A stretch of 18,727 nucleotides of DNA from an uncultured Victivallales bacterium. Lineage in GTDB: Bacteria > Verrucomicrobiota > Lentisphaeria > Oligosphaerales > JAFGRS01. Below, one piece after another: positions 7,187 through 15,610 of the stretch. Numbering within the stretch: position 1 is the stretch's first letter; each line of letters begins with the position of its first letter. Location: assembly GCA_903834675.1 (NCBI GenBank), contig CAILKC010000282.1, forward strand, positions 1 to 18,727, in the 5' to 3' direction. Position numbers and translations under genes: made by a program. Below the pieces are notes generated by a model. It was not told the DNA's origin and made no database searches. It worked only from the letters and a program-made list of their open reading frames with translations.

Positions 7187-9223
7187 ATGACCTTTCGCGC
7201 AACCATCCTCGGCCTGGCGGGCGCCGCCTTCATCTGCGGCTTCTGTTTCTTCAACGACTGGGTATTGCGCCAGACCTACCTGGTCGGCAACAACATGCCC
7301 GCCTCGATCTACGGCGCGCTGCTTCTCGCGGTCGTCTTGCTGAATCCGCTTCTGCGGCGCTGGCGCCTCACGGGCCCCGAACTAGCGCTGGTCCTGGCGC
7401 TGACTCTGGTCGGTGCCGCCGTGCCGGGCGGCGGTCTGGTGCGCACGCTGATTCCGACCCTGGTCATGCCGCACCATATCGCCAAGACCCAGCCCGCCTG
7501 GAAGCAGGCCCGCATCGTCCAGCAGGTCCCGCCCCAGATGCTGGTCGACCCCGAGGCCAATGAAGACCGCGTCGTCAGCGGTTACGTGCAGGGCTTCAGC
7601 CAGGGCGGTCAGCACGTCTCGCCCCTGGCCGTCCCGTGGCAGGCCTGGGCGCGACCGCTGGCCTACTGGCTGCCTTTCACCTTGACCCTCTGGGGCGCCC
7701 TGATTGGGCTGTCGCTGCTGCTGCACCGCCAGTGGTCGCAGCACGAGCATCTCCCCTACCCCATCGCCCGCTTTACCGCGGCGCTGCTCCCCGGCGACGA
7801 CGGCGCCTGCCCGCCGACGCTGCGGCAACGCGGCTTCTGGGTCGCCGCGGGTCTGGTGTTTGCCATCCACCTGAATAACTTCGCCGCGGCCTGGTTTCCA
7901 GACGTCCTCATCCGGGTGCCCACCGAGTTCGACTTCACGGCTCTGGGCAAGCTCTTTCCGGGGTTCAGCCGCAGCGGTGGCCTGGGGCTGTTCAAACCGC
8001 ATCTGTACCTGATCATCGTCGGGCTGGCCTACTTCGTGCCGGCAGACGTGGCTTTCTCCTTCGGGGTGGCGCCGTTCCTGTGGTACTTCCTGGCGGGGGT
8101 TCTGGCGAACTACGGCATCAACCTCATGGCGCCGATCGAGGGGACTTCCTACCTGTCGCTGAACCCGCAGAGTTTCGCGCTTTTCGGGGCCAATCTCGGG
8201 GTTATCGCCACGGTGGCCTACAGCGGTCGCCGCTACTACCTGAGCGCCCTGCGCCGGGCCGTGGGTCTGCCGACGCCCGACGAACTCCCCATGGAGGCGG
8301 TCTGGGGCTGCCGTGGTTTCCTGGTCCTCGGCCTGCTCCTGATCGTGCAGCTCTGGCTGGCGGGAATTGACCCGCTGCTGGCCGCGCTCTATGTCCTGAT
8401 CATGATCATCGGCTTCACCGTGCTCAGCCGGGTCATCGCCGAAACTGGCCAGATCTACCTGAAGTCATACTTTTGGCCCTGCGTCGTGCTCTGGGGGCTG
8501 CTGGGAGCCCGCGCCGTCGGCCCGCGCCAATTGCTGATCCTCATGCTGGTGACCACGGTGCTTTTCATCGACCCTCGAGAGGCCCTGATGCCGTTCATGA
8601 CCAACGCGCTGAAGGTCCTGGAGACTCGGCGGGTCCGCCTCGGGCTTTCGGCGACACTCTGCGTCGCCGCCCTGCTGGTCGGACTGGTGGTCGCCATCCC
8701 GGTCACGCTCTACATCAAGTACGACCTCGGCAGCGCCACCGGGGATAGCTGGTCGACCGTGGCCGTTCCCCGAGGCCCCTTCGACAGCGCTGTCCTCATC
8801 CGCCAGAAGCTGGCCGCGCAGGGCGTGAATCCCGAGGCGTTGCCGGCGTCGGGCCGGGCCTGGCTGCGGGAGCTTTCGCCGAATCCTACCTGCGTCACCC
8901 TGACCGTGGTCGGCTTTGCGCTGGTCCTGGCCTGCACCGTGGCACGCCTGCGGTGCGCCTGGTGGCCACTGCACCCGCTGCTGTTCGTCACCTGGGCCTC
9001 GACCCCTCTGCGGCTGATGGGCCCCTCCTACCTGCTGGGTTGGGTGGTCAAGGGCATGGTCACCAAGTACGGCGGCAGCAGTCTCTACAACCGCCTCAAG
9101 CCGGTCATGATTGGGCTGATCGCCGGGGAGCTGCTGGGGGCGCTTTTCCCGACCCTTTTTGGGGCGCTCTACTACCTCCTCACCGGCCAGCAGCCCATGA
9201 TGTTCAACGTCATCCCGGGATGA
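7187..9223 (+). CDS. Large polytopic membrane protein, DUF6785/DUF6784-like (678 aa)
   Basis: The protein has roughly 12-14 hydrophobic segments (for example residues 5-24, 40-56, 65-82, 158-178, 218-236, 272-290, 296-314, 375-392, 396-413, 429-440, 447-462, 485-508, 568-586 and 640-665) joined by short loops. The motif LPYPIARFTAALL (189-201) and the late segment with RLKPVMIGLIAGELLG recall an uncharacterised membrane family (DUF6785/DUF6784) of Planctomycetota and Armatimonadota that looks distantly like oligopeptide (OPT) transporters. This assignment is from memory of the family and needs a profile search. A solute carrier in the inner membrane is the likeliest role, but the substrate is unknown. 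The start ATG 7187 has only a weak Shine-Dalgarno (GGA, 8 nt upstream). Its stop is immediately followed, in the same frame, by the remnant of a glycosidase-like gene. Confidence 0.75.
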   Translation: MTFRATILGLAGAAFICGFCFFNDWVLRQTYLVGNNMPASIYGALLLAVVLLNPLLRRWRLTGPELALVLALTLVGAAVPGGGLVRTLIPTLVMPHHIAKTQPAWKQARIVQQVPPQMLVDPEANEDRVVSGYVQGFSQGGQHVSPLAVPWQAWARPLAYWLPFTLTLWGALIGLSLLLHRQWSQHEHLPYPIARFTAALLPGDDGACPPTLRQRGFWVAAGLVFAIHLNNFAAAWFPDVLIRVPTEFDFTALGKLFPGFSRSGGLGLFKPHLYLIIVGLAYFVPADVAFSFGVAPFLWYFLAGVLANYGINLMAPIEGTSYLSLNPQSFALFGANLGVIATVAYSGRRYYLSALRRAVGLPTPDELPMEAVWGCRGFLVLGLLLIVQLWLAGIDPLLAALYVLIMIIGFTVLSRVIAETGQIYLKSYFWPCVVLWGLLGARAVGPRQLLILMLVTTVLFIDPREALMPFMTNALKVLETRRVRLGLSATLCVAALLVGLVVAIPVTLYIKYDLGSATGDSWSTVAVPRGPFDSAVLIRQKLAAQGVNPEALPASGRAWLRELSPNPTCVTLTVVGFALVLACTVARLRCAWWPLHPLLFVTWASTPLRLMGPSYLLGWVVKGMVTKYGGSSLYNRLKPVMIGLIAGELLGALFPTLFGALYYLLTGQQPMMFNVIPG

Positions 9224-9226
9224 GGT

Positions 9227-10385
9227 GCCCTGGCGCTCACCTACTACCGCTGCCAGTAGGGCCATTCGATTCTACTACACTCGACTCTTGCACCACAGAG
9301 GACACAGAGGTCACAGAGGGTGGCAATAGAGGATGGATCACATACGCATAACTTACTCTTTGCCAGTGCGTTACTCTCTGTGCTCTCGGTGCTCTCTGTG
9401 GTTGACAGAATGGAGAATCGAATGGCCCTGCCGCTGCCAGCAAGACGTCACCGCGGCTGACGTCGAAGCCTTCTGCCGGACGGCCAAGGAAGCGACTCGA
9501 GGCCGGGTCATCTGCGGCGCCTTCTACGCGCTGTGGTGGTGCGACTTCGGGGCCGACGGCAGCGCGGGCTGGTACGATTAGCCTGAACTCATGGCCGAGG
9601 TGGCCCGGCTCAACCAGTTGGCGACGGCTCGGCTGCAGACGTCACGACGCCGCACAGCGCAGGTCGTGGTCGTCTCGGACCTGCTTGAGATCGCCGGTCA
9701 GGGGGGCGCCCCGGGGCTGGCCCTGCGCGTCGTCATCAAGGACGCCGCGGGCGCTGAGTTCGTGGCGCCCGCGCTGACGATCACGGCCCAGCCCCAGACC
9801 GCACTATTGCCGCTGGCCGCCTTCAGCAGAGCGCCTTGGAGCCGTGCCCCGGCCACGGCCCCGCGCTTCCCTCTCAGCGGCGCCAAGTTTGTCCTCGATG
9901 GCCTGAGCGGCGGCCAGCCGCTGACGGTGCTTCTGCGCGCCTTCGCCACGGTGCAGGGCGAGGTCAGCCGGACCGAGATCAGGCAGTACGGCGAGTCCGA
10001 CAACGCCTGTCCGGTGCTGACCATCGTCGATCCGCAGGCGACCGTCCTGGGCCGCGAGAGCACGAGCGGGGCCGTCCTCCTGGCCAGCCGTGGCGAAGCC
10101 GGGCGACGGCAGGTGCTCTCCACCCTGCCCTTCATCCCACGCCAAGTCCTCGCCGCCCTCATGGCTGAGGCCGGAGTGCGGCGTTACACTACCTCGGCCG
10201 AGGTGGTCGTCCGGGCCGACTCGGGGTTGATCGCCCTCCACACCAAAGTCGGCGGGAGCTGCGACCTGCGCTTGCCGCGGTCAGCCACCGTGGTCGATGC
10301 CTTGACCGGCGCGGCGGTCGGCCAGGGCGAGCGGATCACCCTGGATCTACCGCCCACCTCGACAACCCTGCTGCGACTGGAGTGA
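9227..10385 (+). pseudogene. Remnant of a glycosidase-like gene: truncated, interrupted by an insertion and by TAG
   Basis: If the insertion at 9257-9440 (174-bp element plus one copy of its 10-bp repeat) is removed, the reading frame runs from just after the membrane-protein stop as GALALTYYRCQQ and then DVTAADVEAFCRTAKEATRG. It continues to a TAG at 9579-9581 and resumes in the same frame as PELMAEVARLNQLA to 10385. The pattern D-V-E-A-F-C-R-x-A-K-E-A, then A-E-V-x-R-L-N, and a final beta-domain ending in TTSTTLLRLE-like sequence, is that of the C-terminal half of beta-galactosidase-like (GH42-type) proteins. The N-terminal TIM barrel is absent; it probably vanished in a deletion that fused the remnant to the end of the membrane-protein gene. 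TAG is one change from TCG (Ser). The part after the stop (ATG 9591, 264 codons) is still open, so a fragment could be made, but no catalytic domain remains. Only 19 nt separate its end from the next gene, as in an old operon. Confidence 0.75.
9247..9440. mobile_element. 174-bp palindromic insertion with 16-bp inverted repeats and 10-bp target duplication
   Basis: AGGGCCATTCGATTCT (9258-9273) is perfectly inverted at 9414-9429. One nucleotide outside each end stands the direct repeat CCGCTGCCAG (9247-9256 and 9431-9440), which fits a 10-bp target-site duplication. The inner arms carry CCACAGAGGACACAGAGG-type sequence at about 9292-9321 and its imperfect complement at about 9371-9402, so nearly the whole unit can fold into one long hairpin. 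It has no coding capacity, so it would depend on a transposase in trans. Deleting the element and one copy of the repeat restores an open reading frame in the glycosidase remnant, independent evidence that this is an insertion. Confidence 0.85.
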
Positions 10386-10404
10386 GACCAACCGGAGAAC
10401 GATC

Positions 10405-12453
10405 ATGTCATCATGGTACGAAACCTGCACCCGCAAGCTCTTCTTCGACTTTCACAGCCCGGGGACTGCCGTCGGACTGGCCCGCGACTTCGACGCCGAG
10501 CGCTGGGCGGAACGCCTCCAGGAAGCCGCCGCTCAGGCGGTCTCGGTCTTCACCAAGTGCGGCTATGGGTACTCCTTCCACCGCCGTGGCAGCGTGCGCT
10601 ACGTGCATCCCCAACTGGCGCCCGGGCTGGATATGCTCGAGGCGCAGATCGAGGCGCTGCACCGGCGCGGCCTCAAGGCCATCGGCTATTACCACACCTT
10701 CAACAGCGAGCCCATCGCCAAGGACCACCCGGACTGGATCGAGCGCGATGTCAACGGCAACCCGCGCGGCATCTCGATCTGCATGATGGGGCCGCTGGCC
10801 GAGGAGTGGATGTTGCCGCACCTCGCCGAGATCGTCGGCAACTACGCGGTGGACTCGATGTTCTTCGATGGCACCTACATCCACTCGGTATGCTACTGCG
10901 CCGCCTGCCGGAAAGGGTTTGCGGACGCCACGGGCGGCCTGGCCCTGCCCAAAGACGACAAGGACACCGCCTGGGGCGCGCACCTGGAGTGGAAGTTCGG
11001 CCGGATGCGGGCCTTGCGTCAACGCATCTGCGCCGTGATCCACGGCCTGCGGCCCGAGGTGGTCATCTCCTTTAACTGGGCCTATTCCGCCCGACAGCCG
11101 GAAACGGTCCCGGACGCCGTCGGGGCCCTGGTCGCCGACATCCAGCCAGACGACCAGTCCTTCACCGGCAGTTTCTTTGCGCGTTACTGGTCCACCCTCG
11201 GCCGACCCTTCGATGTGATGAACAGCGCCTTCCTGCAATGGTGGGGTGACTGGGGCTGCAAGCCCGCCTCAGCCATGCAGCAGGAGGTAGCCACCGTCAT
11301 TGCGCACGGCGGCCTGACCTGGATCGGTTACCAGATGACGCACACCTTTGACGTCCAGCCGGCCGTCATGGGCGAACTCCGCCAGACCCTCGAGTTTGTG
11401 CGCGAGCGCGAGCCGCTGCTGCACGGCGCTCGACCGGTCCCCACCATCGCCGCGCTGCATCCTACCCATGACACGGTACTGCGCCACCGCAAGGCTATCT
11501 GGTGCGATGAGAGTTCGCCCCGCGGGCTGCATCGTCTGCTGACCGAGAGCATGATCCCCTACCACCTCGTCCAAGCCGGTGACCTGGTGCAGCGCTTGGA
11601 CCGCTTCCAGGCCGTCATCCTCCCGGATCAGCGCTGGCTCGACCCGGCCCTGGTGCAGGCTCTGCCCGAGTACGTCCGGAGCGGCGGAGTGCTCATCGCC
11701 ACGGCACTCACTGGCACGCTTGACGCTGCCGGCCAGGAGACCCACGGGTTCGCGTTGGGGGACTTGCTCGGCCTGCGCCTGGACGGAGTCTACGACCAGA
11801 CCCACGCCTATATCGAGGTTACCGACGAGGGCCTGAAACCGGGCACCCTGGACATGCCGCATCTGGTCGAGGGCCAGTTCGCCTTCGCCACCCCGGTGGC
11901 CGCCGAGGTCGAGGTCCTGGCGCGGCTGCGGCGCATCTACCTGCGCAGCGATGGCTCAACCCTGCTGCGCTGGTCGCCGGTCGGCGAGGATTCCGGCTAC
12001 CCGGCGATCACAGTGCGGCGCGTCGGCAAGGGCTGCGCCGCCTACATCGCCGGCCAGGTCTTCCGCGGTTACCAGACCAAGAACCAGTGGAACCTGAAGC
12101 ACATCGTCGCCAACCTGCTGCAGTTGCTGATCGAGAAGCCCCTGGTGGCGGTCGAGGCCCCGGCTTGGGTCGAGGTCGTGCTCATGGAACAGCCCACCCC
12201 GACCGGCGCCACGCGGCTCTTGGTACACTTGGTCAACCACCACGGCAACCGGCCGGTGGACAAGAACAACGTCTGCGTCGAGCAGGTGCTGCCCGTGCGC
12301 GGCGTCGTCGTCAGGCTGCGCTGCGAGCAACGGCCGAGCGCGGTGACGCTCGAGCCCGGGAGTGGGGTCTGTCGCTGGTCCTGGCGGCGTGGCCTGCTCA
12401 CCGTGCGCGTGCCGCAAGTGCAGATTCACACCGCGGTCGCCGTGGCGCCGTAG
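10405..12453 (+). CDS. Cytoplasmic glycosidase-like TIM-barrel protein, hypothetical GH family 6 type (682 aa)
   Basis: There is no signal peptide, so the protein should act in the cytoplasm. Residues about 1-340 form a TIM barrel with the start WYETCTRKLFFDFH and the segment GYYHTFN (94-100) typical of the family called hypothetical glycosyl hydrolase 6, related to GH29 fucosidases and GH42. VDSMFFDGTY (149-158) ends the fourth barrel strand; D155 is where GH29-type enzymes place the nucleophile. A cysteine cluster CYCAAC (163-168) follows and could bind metal. Residues about 345-480 look like the glutamine-amidotransferase-like (beta-galactosidase trimerisation) domain, including VRSGGVLIATALTG. 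The end (about 570-682) is a small beta domain. GGAG lies 8 nt before ATG 10405. The protein would hydrolyse a short imported glycan; the sugar is unknown. It follows the membrane-protein gene and glycosidase remnant on the same strand and converges on the symporter gene. Confidence 0.8.
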   Translation: MSSWYETCTRKLFFDFHSPGTAVGLARDFDAERWAERLQEAAAQAVSVFTKCGYGYSFHRRGSVRYVHPQLAPGLDMLEAQIEALHRRGLKAIGYYHTFNSEPIAKDHPDWIERDVNGNPRGISICMMGPLAEEWMLPHLAEIVGNYAVDSMFFDGTYIHSVCYCAACRKGFADATGGLALPKDDKDTAWGAHLEWKFGRMRALRQRICAVIHGLRPEVVISFNWAYSARQPETVPDAVGALVADIQPDDQSFTGSFFARYWSTLGRPFDVMNSAFLQWWGDWGCKPASAMQQEVATVIAHGGLTWIGYQMTHTFDVQPAVMGELRQTLEFVREREPLLHGARPVPTIAALHPTHDTVLRHRKAIWCDESSPRGLHRLLTESMIPYHLVQAGDLVQRLDRFQAVILPDQRWLDPALVQALPEYVRSGGVLIATALTGTLDAAGQETHGFALGDLLGLRLDGVYDQTHAYIEVTDEGLKPGTLDMPHLVEGQFAFATPVAAEVEVLARLRRIYLRSDGSTLLRWSPVGEDSGYPAITVRRVGKGCAAYIAGQVFRGYQTKNQWNLKHIVANLLQLLIEKPLVAVEAPAWVEVVLMEQPTPTGATRLLVHLVNHHGNRPVDKNNVCVEQVLPVRGVVVRLRCEQRPSAVTLEPGSGVCRWSWRRGLLTVRVPQVQIHTAVAVAP

Positions 12454-12507
12454 GCGCAGACGACCTCAGTGCTGCTGAACTTTCCCTGGCGACCTCGCCC
12501 TATGGAG

Positions 12508-14853
12508 TCAGGGCACGTTGGGGATCTTGGGCTTGGCGTCCACCGCCTGCTCGTCGTCGGGCAGCTCCTCTTCCTCGTCGAGGTTCCGGTGGCCCACGAC
12601 CATGCCGTCGTCGAACTCGCTACGCTTGACGGTGCGCAAGGAGACGAACAGCCGCCGCAGGTCGCGGACGCCGCCCCAGGTGAACCACACGGTGGTGATC
12701 ACGCCAATGACTAGCGGCAGCAGGATGGTGTAGTAATACCAGTAATGCCCCCAGGTCTCCAATTGCCAGGGCCGGAACACGCACCAGATGGAGACGATAA
12801 TGAAGACAAAGAACCACAACATGCTCCAGATGAATACGCTGCAGGAGAGAATCTTGTCCCCCAGGGTGAATTCGTGGTCGAACCCCAGCAAGCCACCCCA
12901 GGTGAACTTCCGCGTCGCGGTCGCCCCCGGTTGCCCCGGCTTGAGGTCGACGGCGTACTTCCCGCGGTGCAGCATGCGGTCCATGTTGAAGTCTTCTTTG
13001 CAGGTCAATAGGGAGATGACGACGTAGAGCACCGTCGCCGTACACATGGAGATGAACCAGAGCCACTGGCCGTTGATGTCACGCAGGGCAAGGAACACGG
13101 CTGAGGCCAGGCCGGTGGGCTTGGGAACCACGGTCATGGAGGCCGGTTTCACCTCGATGGGGACGCTGGCGACCGCCACGGGAGCCTTGTCCGGGGTCTT
13201 GGCACCGAAGGCGTAGTGCAGGACACTCTTGGTGACGACGGCTTCCCCGCTGGCACCGGCCTTGTTATGGATCACGATATCGGCGGGCTGCCACTCCTCC
13301 ATGCGGGTGAACTTGAGGGTGTACTCCCAATGATCGCCGACCCGCTGCGCCGGCTTGGTGTTGACGGTGACGGCGACTGCCTCCGGCGCGTTGATGCTCA
13401 ACGGCAACTTGCCAAAGGGGAACATCCCCAGAACGATCGCGCCAGTGGCCAGGGTCGACCCGACCAGCATGCTGACCCAGGCCCCGGCATTGGTGCCCTT
13501 CTTCCAGTACAGCCCACCCAAAACAGCACAGCCGGACCCACCCAGGAAGATGGTGCCCGTGATCGCAAAGAACATCAGGATGTAGTCCGTCTGCGGAAAG
13601 AAGAGCCCGAAGAGAAAGGCGAACACTCCAACTCCCACGATGGACCAGCGCAGGAAGCGAATATGCTGACTCGCCGTGAACGGCTTCTTGCGGAAGGGCA
13701 AGACGACATCCTGCACGAAGATGCTGCCCCAGGAGTGCATGTAGGAGCCGTCGCAGGCCAGCATGGCGAAAAGCATGATGCAGGCGAAGGCGCCCTTGGC
13801 GCCGACGGGAAGAAAGTGCGCCAGCGCCACCGGCACCCGCATCTGCGACTGTATCTGCGGCTCGGGAATCAGCTTCAGACTCTCCTGCACCTCGCGCGCG
13901 CCGGTGGCGAAGTCGGCGTCATTCAGATAGGTGAAAGCACAGACGCCGAGCAAGGTGATCATGACGCCGCGGGCATAGCCACGCCAGGAGCCCAGGATAT
14001 TGCCCATCTTGGCTTCGTGCGGACTGGCAGCGCAGGACCGGAAGGCGTGTCCGCCCTGCCAGGACATATAACCGTAGACCGAGCCCACGATGCCGATCAG
14101 CACATACCAGATATTGAAGTCCTTGGCCTGCGCCGTGTCGAAGGGGTTGAGCATGGACTGGCCCTTCGGGGCGGCGGCCAGGGCCTCGTACATCTCCGAC
14201 CAGCTGAAGATGCACAGCAGCGCAATCGCCACCACCAGATACAGCATGCCCGAGAGCAGCCCTTCCAGGCAGTCGCTGATCATGATGGTGAGCTGCCCAC
14301 CCACCAACGTCAGAAACAGAGCAATCGAGATAAATACCGCCATCAGCAGGCCGAAGGTAGGCATCGCCAGGCCGAGGAAGGTGACCGTCTGCGGCAGACC
14401 GCAGTAGTTGACGAAGAAGCGGGCCCCCACGGCCGGAAAGATGCCGTAGTTGATCAAGCCGGAAAGGAAGCCGAGCATGCCCGCTAGAATCCGAAAGCCC
14501 TTGCCGTAGCGAATCTCAAAGAACTGCGCCATGGTCATGACCCGCGACTCGCGGTAGCGATAGATCACAAAGCCGGTCAGCGTAATGAGCAGTGAGACCG
14601 GGGTACTCAGCTTCCCCCACCAGGTGATCGCAAACCCGGTCTTGTAGACATACTCGAAGATGGCGACCGCACTGACGGCGCCGAAGGCCGCTTCCCCCGC
14701 GGCGTTGCACACCAGGTAACGACCGGCACAACGACTGGCCGCCATGAAGTCCGCCACGCTCTTCATGTGACGCCGCGTGTTCCATGACACGATCAGCACC
14801 ACGACGAACGGGACTAGCGTGATGGCGTAGTCAATCCAGTGCATCTTTACCAT
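12508..14853 (-). CDS. SSS-family sodium:solute symporter with soluble insert and C-terminal extension (781 aa)
   Basis: The first ~480 residues follow the SSS/SLC5 pattern: TM1 at 5-24, the segment SVADFMAASRCAGRYLVCN (32-50) after TM1, then a dozen further hydrophobic helices, GGQLTIMISDCLEGLL (185-200) and MSWQGGHAFRSCAASPHEAKMG (263-284, two stretches). Family members bring sugars, acids or amino acids into the cytoplasm with sodium. Residues about 482-590 form a hydrophilic beta-rich insert (motif GDHWEYTLKF), followed by three more helices (595-618, 668-692, 706-727) and an acidic tail (DEEEELPDDE). Ordinary members have 450-600 residues, so this is a long variant. ATG 14853 is supported by GGAG 7 nt upstream; the frame stays open to 15174, but that extension is a poor protein sequence. 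The gene stands alone and converges on the glycosidase-like gene, 54 bp away. The substrate is unknown; a breakdown product from that enzyme's pathway is a guess from context. Confidence 0.88.
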   Translation of the reverse strand: MVKMHWIDYAITLVPFVVVLIVSWNTRRHMKSVADFMAASRCAGRYLVCNAAGEAAFGAVSAVAIFEYVYKTGFAITWWGKLSTPVSLLITLTGFVIYRYRESRVMTMAQFFEIRYGKGFRILAGMLGFLSGLINYGIFPAVGARFFVNYCGLPQTVTFLGLAMPTFGLLMAVFISIALFLTLVGGQLTIMISDCLEGLLSGMLYLVVAIALLCIFSWSEMYEALAAAPKGQSMLNPFDTAQAKDFNIWYVLIGIVGSVYGYMSWQGGHAFRSCAASPHEAKMGNILGSWRGYARGVMITLLGVCAFTYLNDADFATGAREVQESLKLIPEPQIQSQMRVPVALAHFLPVGAKGAFACIMLFAMLACDGSYMHSWGSIFVQDVVLPFRKKPFTASQHIRFLRWSIVGVGVFAFLFGLFFPQTDYILMFFAITGTIFLGGSGCAVLGGLYWKKGTNAGAWVSMLVGSTLATGAIVLGMFPFGKLPLSINAPEAVAVTVNTKPAQRVGDHWEYTLKFTRMEEWQPADIVIHNKAGASGEAVVTKSVLHYAFGAKTPDKAPVAVASVPIEVKPASMTVVPKPTGLASAVFLALRDINGQWLWFISMCTATVLYVVISLLTCKEDFNMDRMLHRGKYAVDLKPGQPGATATRKFTWGGLLGFDHEFTLGDKILSCSVFIWSMLWFFVFIIVSIWCVFRPWQLETWGHYWYYYTILLPLVIGVITTVWFTWGGVRDLRRLFVSLRTVKRSEFDDGMVVGHRNLDEEEELPDDEQAVDAKPKIPNVP

Positions 14854-15112
14854 GACATGGCTCCACGGACTGTGGCAAATTCCGCTACGTCCGCGGCTCG
14901 AACCGACCGCGAACCGCCCCTGAACATAGGGGCCGAAAGTAGGCCGGGAAAGGCAGAATGCAAGGAAGAACCTGAACTCGCCCAGCCACGCACGAGGCCA
15001 TGGCAACCTGATCGACCTGGCGCCGACGGGTAGTGGCGGCTTCGATGATGCTGCCAGGGGATGCACGCTCGGTGAACGAACGCCTACTTCCAGGCGTCCA
15101 GATTGCGCGTTC
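14854..15112. other. Intergenic region upstream of the symporter, no gene seen
   Basis: This stretch should contain the symporter promoter on the minus strand, but I cannot point to clear hexamers. Two small hairpins occur: CCCCT-GAACAT-AGGGG near 14918-14933 and ACGCCT-ACTTCC-AGGCGT at 15080-15097. No convincing coding region is present on either strand. Confidence 0.5.
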
Positions 15113-15212
15113 GGGTTACAACTCAGGTGCATGTCCCTGCCCCAACGGGGCTGTGGCTTGGCACCCTGACCCAACCCCGTTGGAGCAGGATACGCAGTTG
15201 CACCTGAGTCGT
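15113..15212. repeat. Palindromic repeat with ACTCAGGTG ends, copy 1
   Basis: ACAACTCAGGTGCA (15118-15131) is inverted, with one mismatch, as TGCACCTGAGTCGT (15199-15212). The inner arms also mirror each other: GCCCCAACGGGG on the left, AACCCCGTTGGAGC on the right. The first ~55 bp recur at 18525 with the same leading GGGTTACAACTCAGG. The end motif is shared with the element at 4538-4683. No coding capacity; probably a non-autonomous mobile repeat. Confidence 0.65.
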
Positions 15213-15224
15213 CACGCCTGCGGA

Positions 15225-15502
15225 AATAAAAGCGACCTGTGCAATAAGGGAGTCCGTCTGGAGCGCTGAAGGCGCGCTGCCATACCAGCCCAAGGCAACG
15301 CCCTGGGAATAGGACGGTTATGGGTTTGAGCCCTGTAGGGGCGAGCTATCTGCCATACCTCCGCACCGAGGCCGCCTGGTCCGCCCCTTCAGGGCTCGAT
15401 CCGCGCTGTGGACGGGTACCCAGGGCGTTGCCCTGAGCGCCCGGAACGCCCCTTTGGGGCTGAATACCACGGCCCATCCTTATTGCACAGGTCGAATAAA
15501 GG
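15225..15502. mobile_element. 262-bp modular palindromic element (core 15233-15494), copy 1
   Basis: CGACCTGTGCAATAAGG (15233-15249) is perfectly inverted at 15478-15494. Immediately outside are AATAAAAG (15225-15232) and AATAAAGG (15495-15502), an 8-bp direct repeat with one mismatch that fits a target-site duplication. Between the ends lie three pairs of modules, each itself palindromic, in mirror order around position 15363: 15262-15278 with 15446-15462, 15287-15307 with 15419-15436 (CAGGGC-GTT-GCCCTG type), and 15328-15343 with 15382-15397 (GAGCCCTGAAGGGGC type). A second copy starts at 18622 with different flanking DNA. It encodes no protein. Similar GCCCAGGGCAACGCCCTGGG-like repeats are, from memory, widespread in Planctomycetota. 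Confidence 0.8.
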
Positions 15503-15527
15503 CCTTCCCTATGGCCGTTAGGTCTAG

Positions 15528-15556
15528 TTGCGTCCCGGACGGAAGCATGGTATTAT
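15528..15556 (+). promoter_or_regulatory. Sigma-70-like promoter of the prepilin-like gene
   Basis: TTGCGT (15528-15533) and TATTAT (15551-15556) are separated by exactly 17 bp; the -10 box matches five of six consensus bases and the -35 box keeps TTG. Transcription would start near 15563, giving a leader of about 48 nt that includes the strong AAAGGAGA ribosome site at 15596-15603. It lies 33 bp beyond the repeat element, so the element is not part of it. Confidence 0.6.
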
Positions 15557-15610
15557 GCGTGTTTTAAGATCGGCAGGCCAGGCTCACCGAAAATCAAAGG
15601 AGACGCGCAG

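Noticed and set aside
9333..9581. 82-codon open frame
   Set aside because: Its first third lies inside the palindromic insertion and the rest is the glycosidase remnant; it is a chance start, not a separate gene.
13216..14487. Long plus-strand open frame opposite the symporter gene
   Set aside because: The opposite strand gives a coherent membrane protein; this frame is low-complexity, rich in Gln, Gly, Arg and His, and has no ribosome site.
14854..15174. N-terminal extension of the symporter frame
   Set aside because: The added 107 residues have no family resemblance or membrane signal and overlap the repeat at 15113; the internal ATG 14853 has a good ribosome site and starts just before TM1.
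15113..15502. CRISPR array or attachment site
   Set aside because: The repeats are inverted and composite, not evenly spaced direct repeats with unique spacers, and no cas or integrase gene is present.
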